64,000 bases of DNA from Phymorhynchus buccinoides (lineage: Eukaryota; Mollusca; Gastropoda; Neogastropoda; Raphitomidae): NCBI GenBank assembly GCA_017654935.2, contig CM065689.1:60279474-60343473 (forward strand), written 5' to 3'. Under the pieces are notes generated by a model. It was given only the letters and a program-made list of their open reading frames with translations, was not told the origin of the DNA and searched no databases. Shown piece by piece: positions 58,970-64,000 of the stretch (its first letter is position 1; the number at the start of each line of letters is the position of its first letter). A program made the translations under genes and the position numbers.

Positions 58970-59041
58970 GACACCAACCGTTATGCTGCAGCAGAAGATG
59001 AACACAGCAGCTGCCTGTCACACAGGCTGACAGCCACACAG
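58970..59041 (+). CDS. SASS6: SASS6 exon 6 (start of coiled coil)
   Basis: A 72-bp candidate exon from GTGTGTGGTGCAG to CACACAG. It reads DTNRYAAAEDEHSSCL then SHRLTATQ. Followed by exon 7 (ALSSKTLE) this resembles the vertebrate LDDATRQLDFTRKTLAEK junction of head and coiled coil. The donor is imperfect as written: TAGGAG follows CAG and a GT requires moving one base or a missing G, in keeping with local one-base losses. Moderate confidence. Confidence 0.62.
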
Positions 59042-59334
59042 TAGGAGGTGACGCTTGTACTGCTTTACTAATGATCGTTGGATAATCACATTGTTTCAAA
59101 CTCCTGGGTCAGTGCCCCCTGACACAGAAAAATGTGGGGGGTCAGTTCCAAAACAAGGGGCAGAATATGTCAGAGCTTTAGATGTTTCCAACTTCAGACT
59201 CTTTATTTGTCACCAACACGGATAATCAGACTTCATGGCTGGCTGCATGAAATGAGGGGTCAGTTTGCGGTCATTGGCCCCGGGCCCCCTGACAGTGTGA
59301 AGGTCTATTTTAGTGGCATAGCAAGTCATATTGA

Positions 59335-59720
59335 CAATAATAATAAATGCTCCTGTACATTATATAGCGCTTACTCAGATGAGCCAAGTGGCTGTACAAT
59401 CCTTTTTCATCAAACAAATAGACAAACAAAAACCCAGCATCAAGAATGGACACCAACAGAACTAACGCATACATACAAAAGCAACTCTTCGTCTCTCTCT
59501 CTCTCTCCTCTCTCTCTCTTCTCTCCTCTCTCTCTCTCTCTGCTCTATCTGCTATCTCTCTCTTCAATCACACATCACACACCACACCAACACGTTTAAC
59601 AACACGACTCGTTTAATCCCCCATCAGTAAGCACCACATCAACTGAGCCGCCACGGACTGACCACATACAACAACACACTACAGAACACCTCACACAACG
59701 TACGCACGCAGACAAACACA
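59335..59720 (+). repeat. Dispersed repeat with AGCGCTTA motif, copy 2
   Basis: Second copy of the 3045-3420 family: AATAATAATAAATGC, TACATTATATAGCGCTTA, CAGATGAGCC, then a CT tract and GAGCCGCCACGGACTGACC. Contains several one-base gaps relative to copy 1. Confidence 0.8.
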
Positions 59721-60231
59721 CAGACAGAAACACAGACAGGACACACACACATGCGTGCAACACAACCCACAAAAACCAAGACACAACCAAGCCCACATGT
59801 AGGCACACTGCATGCTCACACACACACAACAATACACCCACACACACCACAAAGCACAGCACAAACCTGCTTATTCACTATATTCATGAGCCCATGCTGA
59901 CGGCAATTATCATGATATGGACAACGATACAGTCATCCAGATGTGAGCATATAGGCTCTGCAACTAGGGTTTATAACGCCCTTTAAGTGAGAGTGAGCCA
60001 TATGTGGTCAGTATGAAAGAGCAGTCACTCTTGCGAAAGGCTAGGCATTATGGGCATCAATAGGGTTATTGGTGAGAGTTATTCCCCTGTTGGTCAGTAC
60101 TGAACCATATCACCCACCACCAAGGGCATTCACTCTTGCAAAAGGTGTTCGTTTTTTTGGGGGGGGCCAGACCCCAATGTTGAGGCACTTTCGCCTATTC
60201 AAAGTGTCCTGAGTGGGATGTCGTGTTTCAG
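59721..60231. other. SASS6 intron 6, remaining part
   Basis: CA-rich tail of the dispersed repeat and then unique sequence. The acceptor is GTCGTGTTTCAG. Two similar segments, AGTCACTCTTGCGAAAGG and ATTCACTCTTGCAAAAGG, lie at 60024 and 60130. Confidence 0.6.
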
Positions 60232-60363
60232 GCTCTGTCATCTAAAACCTTGGAAGCTGGAGTTCGGAAGTCTGAAGTGGGACGGCACGGGACGTCGGAG
60301 GACCCAACCCAAGGGCAGCACAAAGAGGAACTGGTGGCCCTGGAGAGGAGAAAGCCACTGCAG
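60232..60363 (+). CDS. SASS6: SASS6 exon 7 (coiled coil)
   Basis: A 132-bp, 44-codon exon from GTGTTTCAG to CTGCAG|GTTGAT, open throughout. It reads ALSSKTLEAGVRKSEVGRHG then QHKEELVALERRKPLQ. Vertebrate SAS-6 has RKTLAEKKQELDKLRNEW...KHSQELTNEKEKALQ at this place, so the ends align well and the middle is likely altered by compensating gaps. It is predicted to form part of the parallel dimeric coiled coil of the cartwheel spoke. Confidence 0.8.
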
Positions 60364-60936
60364 GTTGATTGTCGGCGTCTGTTAAGAGACTGTGTATGTG
60401 TGTGTGTCTTGTGTGTCGTATGTGTGTGTGTGTGTGTCTCTGTGTGTGTGTGTGTGTGTGTGCACATGTTACGTATGGTGCGTTGTGTGTGCTGCACATG
60501 TTTACATGATGTGTGCGTGGATTCTGTCTGTGTCTTTGATTTTCTGTATGTGGATGTCATGTTGTCTTTGAGTCTGGTTGGTTTTTGTTGTGGTCTCAGT
60601 GTCTGTTCCGTGTCTGTCTGTCCTCTGTTCCCTCTGTCTGTGGGAGGAACAGGCACAAAACAAAACTGGAGCTGGCATTGGAGAGCGCGAAAATGCTCCC
60701 GTTTGAATCTGGATTAAAAAACGAACTTAAAAACACAACATGCCTGAAAAACATTTACAACTAGGATACAATCCTTCAATTTCTTTTAACATTGGAGTAT
60801 GAGCATTGCCTCTCTTTCACTCTTCTTTGTCTCTGCATCTCTCTCTGCCCCGCTCTCCCTCTCTCGGTCTGTCTGTTCGTCTTCGTCTGTATGTCTGTAT
60901 CTCTCTCTCTCTGTCTCTCTCTCTCTCTCTATCTCA

Positions 60937-60972
<36 letters not shown>

Positions 60973-60990
60973 TCTCTCCTCTCCTCTCTA
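60364..60990. other. SASS6 intron 7 with GT and CT tracts
   Basis: A GT-rich stretch immediately after the exon 7 donor (60395-60465) and a CT-rich stretch before the exon 8 copies (60895-60985). Confidence 0.8.
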
Positions 60991-61211
60991 CAATGTTGTT
61001 GGTTTGGGTGCACGAATCACGGCAGTTCTGCAGCAGAGGCAGGATCGGGACCTCTGTCCTCTCTCTCCTTCTCCTCTCTCTATCCAATGTTGTGGTTTGG
61101 ATGGTGACAGAATCACGGGGTCTTCCTCCTCATGTCTGGCATCAGAGCAGGATCGGGCCTCTGTCTCTCTTCCTCTCTCTTTCTCTCCAAGTTGTTTGGT
61201 GTGGATGGTGC
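60990..61211. repeat. Two extra copies of the exon 8 acceptor side
   Basis: 61008-61060 and 61098-61155 repeat the exon 8 start: GTGCACGAATCACGGCAG, GCAGAGGCAGGATCGGGACC, followed by a CT-rich tract and TCCAATGTTGTGGTTTGG. The unit is about 95-105 bp. Each includes an ACAG- or CACG-type boundary, the Gln/Arg-coding start and pyrimidine-rich intron, but stops before the rest of exon 8. Confidence 0.85.
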
Positions 61212-61215
61212 ACAG

Positions 61216-61333
61216 ACTCACGGCAGTCTGCAGCAAGGACGGATCGGGACCGGCGGGAATTGGAACAGGCCCACATCCAAGCTGTGAAAATACATGGAGA
61301 CACGCCTGCTGAATGATGGACAACGCAAAAAGA
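61216..61333 (+). CDS. SASS6: SASS6 exon 8 (coiled coil)
   Basis: From GGTGCACAG to about AAAAAGA|GTACAC. The clear core reads DRDRRELEQAHIQAVK. Before it CGGCAGTCTGCAGCAAGGAC corresponds to a Gln/Arg-rich run, and after it ATGGAGACACGCCTGCTGAA then GACAACGCAAAAAG fits METRLAE-L-DNANK with small gaps. Vertebrate SAS-6 has [27 protein letters not shown] here. The heptad-like spacing fits the spoke coiled coil. This copy was chosen because only it runs past the duplicated 5' part. Confidence 0.8.
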
Positions 61334-61611
61334 GTACACGGTGTGTCGTCTGTATGGGTATGTGGCGCTGCATAAGTGCTGTTTGAATGCGGGTCATCAT
61401 AGTCTGCAGTGTGTGTGTTGTGTGGCATACTTTCTTTCATATGTATGATGTCCACCATTTGCACTTTCTGATCTCCTCATACATACCATATTTTACACCA
61501 CATAAGGCGCTTACTTCTTCCCCCCAGTCGGAACCCCTGCGCACTGTAATATAAAACTAATTGAAAATTAAAAAAAGATAATGAACACCTAATCTGGCCT
61601 TGCGATAAGGG

Positions 61612-63399
61612 ACGTGCTTTATAGTCCTAACATAGTTTGTGTTGTCTCAGGAACCTGATGGACAAGCAGGCTTTATAGTCCTTAAAAACATAGGTTTGTG
61701 TTATATCAGGACACTGATGGACAAGCAGTGCTTGTATAGTCCTTAAACATAGGTTGTGTATCTCAGGGGACAGGATGGGACAAAGCAGTGCTTTATAGTC
61801 CTAACATAGGTTTGTGTTGTATCAGGACTGATGGAAAAGCAGTGTTTTATAGTCCTTAACATAGGTTCTTTGTTGTCTCAGTGACCTGAGGACAACGCAG
61901 TGCTTTATAGCCTTAACATAGGGTTCGTGTTATCTCAGGACATGATGGACAAGCAGTGAGTTATAGTCCTGAAACATAGGTTTGGTGTTAAGCGACCTGC
62001 ATGGACAAGCACAGTGTTTTTATAGTCCTTAACATAGGTTTGGGTTATCTCAGGACATGATGGACCAAGCAGTGTTTTATAGTCTTAAACATATGTTGTT
62101 TATCTCAGGACTGATGGACAAGCATTGTTTATAGTCCTTAACATAGGTTTGTGTTAAGCTCAGGACATGATGGACAAGCAGTGTTTTTTTTTTATCGTTG
62201 TCCTTAACATAGGTTTGTGGTATTCTCAGACCTGAGGACAAAGCAAGTGCTTTAAGTCCTTAAAATAGGTTTGTTTATCTCAGCAACATGATGACAAGCA
62301 GTGCTGTATAGTCTTAACATAGGCGTGTGTTCGGACATGATGGACAAGCAGTGCTTTATAGTCCCTTAACATAGGTTTGTGTGTCTCCGGACATGATGGA
62401 CAAGCAGTGCTTTTTATAGTCCTTAAACATAGGTTGTGTTCAGGACCTGATGGACAAGCAGTTTTTATAGCTTAACAAGGTTTTGTGCAGGACCGGATGG
62501 ACAAGCATTGCTTTATAGTCCTGAACATGAGGTTTGGGTTTCAGGACATGCTGGACAAGCGTGCTTTTATAGTCCTAACATAGGTTTGTGTTTCAGGACC
62601 TGATGGACAAGCGAGTGTTTTATAGTCCTTAAACATAGGGTTTGGTTGTCTCGGAACTGATGGACAAGCAGTGCTTATAGGTCCTTACATAGGTTGTGTT
62701 ATCTCAGGACCTGAGGACAAGCATTGCTGATAGTCCTAACATAGGTTTGTGTTACTCAGGACCGGACGGACAGCAGTGTCTTATAGTCATAAATAGGTTT
62801 GTGTTGGTTTCAGACATGAGGAAAGCAGTGCTTTATAGTCCTTAACATACGGTTTGTGTCAATACTCAGGACCTTGATGGACAAGCAGTGTTTTATAGTT
62901 CTTAAACATAGGTGGTGTTGTCTCAGGACATGTATGGACAAGCAGTGCTTTATAGTCATTTAACAAGGTTGTGTTGTTCAGGACATGTGGACAAGCAGTG
63001 CTTTATAGTCCGTAAAATATGTTTGTGTTATATAGGACTGATGGACAAGACAGTGCGTTATAGTCCTTAATAGGTTTGTGTTAATCTCAGGACCTGAGGA
63101 CAAGCAGTGCGTTTATAGTCCTTAACATAGGTTTGGTTATCTAGGAAATGAGACAAGCAGGTTTTATAGTCCTTAACATGGTTTGTGTTATCTCAGGACC
63201 TGGCTGGACAAGCAGTTGCTTTATAGCCTTAAACATAGGTTTGTGTCATCCAGGACCTGAGGACAAGCAGTGCTTGATAGTCCTTAAACATTAGGTTTGT
63301 GTTTCAGGGACCTGCTGGACAAGCAGGTTGTTTTATAGTCCTAACATAAGGTTTGGGTATCGCAGGACCTGATGGACAAGCAGTGTTATAGCCTAACTC
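61612..63399. repeat. SASS6: About 59-bp minisatellite of the SASS6 exon 9 acceptor
   Basis: About 30 error-rich units of CTTTATAGTCCTTAACATAG, GTTTGTGTTATCTCAG and GACCTGATGGACAAGCAGTG. Each has an acceptor-like TCTCAG followed by GAC CTG ATG GAC AAG CAG, reading DLMDKQ. Vertebrate SAS-6 continues after ...LEAANK with DLTERKYK, so DLMDKQ is the expected start of exon 9. No unit continues into more family sequence, so the full exon 9 must lie beyond the window or beyond the insertion following 63400. Confidence 0.85.
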
Positions 63400-64000
63400 T
63401 CTCTTGTTGCGCGTGGAACGGTCGTGAACGTTCAAAAAAAAATCGTGACGGAAAAGTCTAAGAACGTTTGGGAACGTACGGATTCCACGTGGCCGGTTGG
63501 CGCTTCCATTTGTTTTCTATCACATGGCAGTCACGTGAGCGCTTCAGCCTCGCTTTCGCTAGGAGTACACTCAGTCTGGTTGATTGCAATGGATTTCTAG
63601 GCCGATTGGTTGAAAGATATGAATTTTGAAAATTAGTGACTGGACCGGCATTCGCGATTTTTCCAATATGGGATGACAAACAGTATGGAGTCCATTGACG
63701 AGGAAAGCAATGAATAGGTCCTATTTTGTGAAATTATGGGACTATCGAGATCGCGACAGTGATGAGTAAGGAGGTATTATGAACTATTCGGCGGCGAGGA
63801 GCTTGTGTTTTGTTCGATCGATGCGAATTTTGAAGTGTGTTTTACTGACATCGGCCATTTTCCCGAACTTACACATGGATGACGAGTCGTGATTGCATCC
63901 ACGAGTGATGACAGCGATGAAAATTTCTTTTTTTTGGTTGAAGATGGGAATTAATAGATCGTGAAGTGAAAGGGTAAGTGAATGATTGATCACACTTCCG
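63400..64000. other. Unassigned terminal sequence
   Basis: Sequence quality appears normal again. It cuts the exon 9 array at TTATAGCCTAACTCTC and may be an inserted element. Acidic-rich short frames (for example DDSDENF at about 63908) are reminiscent of transposase N termini, but this is not enough to assign. Confidence 0.4.

Noticed and set aside
57507..58977. Cys/Val/Gly-rich or His/Thr-rich repetitive proteins
   Set aside because: TG-rich minisatellite read in different frames; lies in a SASS6 intron.
59310..59567. Arg/Glu-rich minus-strand frame
   Set aside because: Caused by the CT tract inside the dispersed repeat.
56299..61333. SASS6 as a pseudogene because of frameshifts
   Set aside because: Frameshifts occur only in the error-rich region, and flanking intron repeats have the same kind of gaps. 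The upstream exons are intact and well conserved.

Overview
This is metazoan genomic DNA. It has split genes with GT-AG introns, tRNA-derived and other dispersed repeats, DNA transposons with target-site duplications, LINE fragments, many minisatellites and long CT, GT and poly-C tracts. The repeat types and invertebrate-like gene sequences suggest a lophotrochozoan, most likely a marine gastropod mollusc. That is an inference; no species marker is visible. Only two host genes can be supported, both on the + strand and both incomplete. LAYOUT. (1) 1-5.77 kb is intergenic or intronic and dominated by a nested transposon. (2) 5.77-26.6 kb holds the 3' part of a SERBP1/HABP4-family RNA-binding protein gene: six coding exons, a stop codon at 25044-25046 and a 3'UTR with AATAAA at 26602. 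The N-terminal exons were not found and are probably upstream of the window. (3) 26.7-39.5 kb is intergenic: a 49-bp and a 77-bp minisatellite, a degenerate LINE, a broken FLYWCH/MULE-type transposase gene with a LINE fragment fused in frame, a 975-bp foldback element and several MITEs. (4) 39.54-63.4 kb holds the 5' part of SASS6 (centriolar cartwheel protein SAS-6): exons 1-8 and the acceptor of exon 9. The rest of its coiled coil lies beyond the window. (5) 63.4-64 kb is unassigned. MAIN OBSERVATION. In both genes minisatellite units straddle exon-intron boundaries, so splice sites have been multiplied: SERBP1 exon D donor (2 copies), exon E acceptor (6) and exon E donor (14); SASS6 exon 4 3' half plus donor (about 18-20), exon 5 (3), exon 8 acceptor side (3) and exon 9 acceptor (about 30). 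Such local duplication can create alternative exons or alternative splice sites. SECOND OBSERVATION. A set of terminal-inverted-repeat elements shares CAG...CTG termini and 6-bp target-site duplications, and some encode a BED-like zinc finger or a transposase start. They look like a hAT-related family with 6-bp duplications. CAUTION. From about 48.5 kb onward the repetitive parts carry dense small insertions and deletions. The 49429-52341 transposon is a noisy copy of 45243-48153 in the same target site, and a transposon fragment is embedded inside a host repeat at 48388-48527. This looks like unpolished long-read assembly, so frames and copy numbers there are unreliable. The two genes have no evident joint function: SERBP1 acts on mRNA and ribosomes, SASS6 in centriole assembly.
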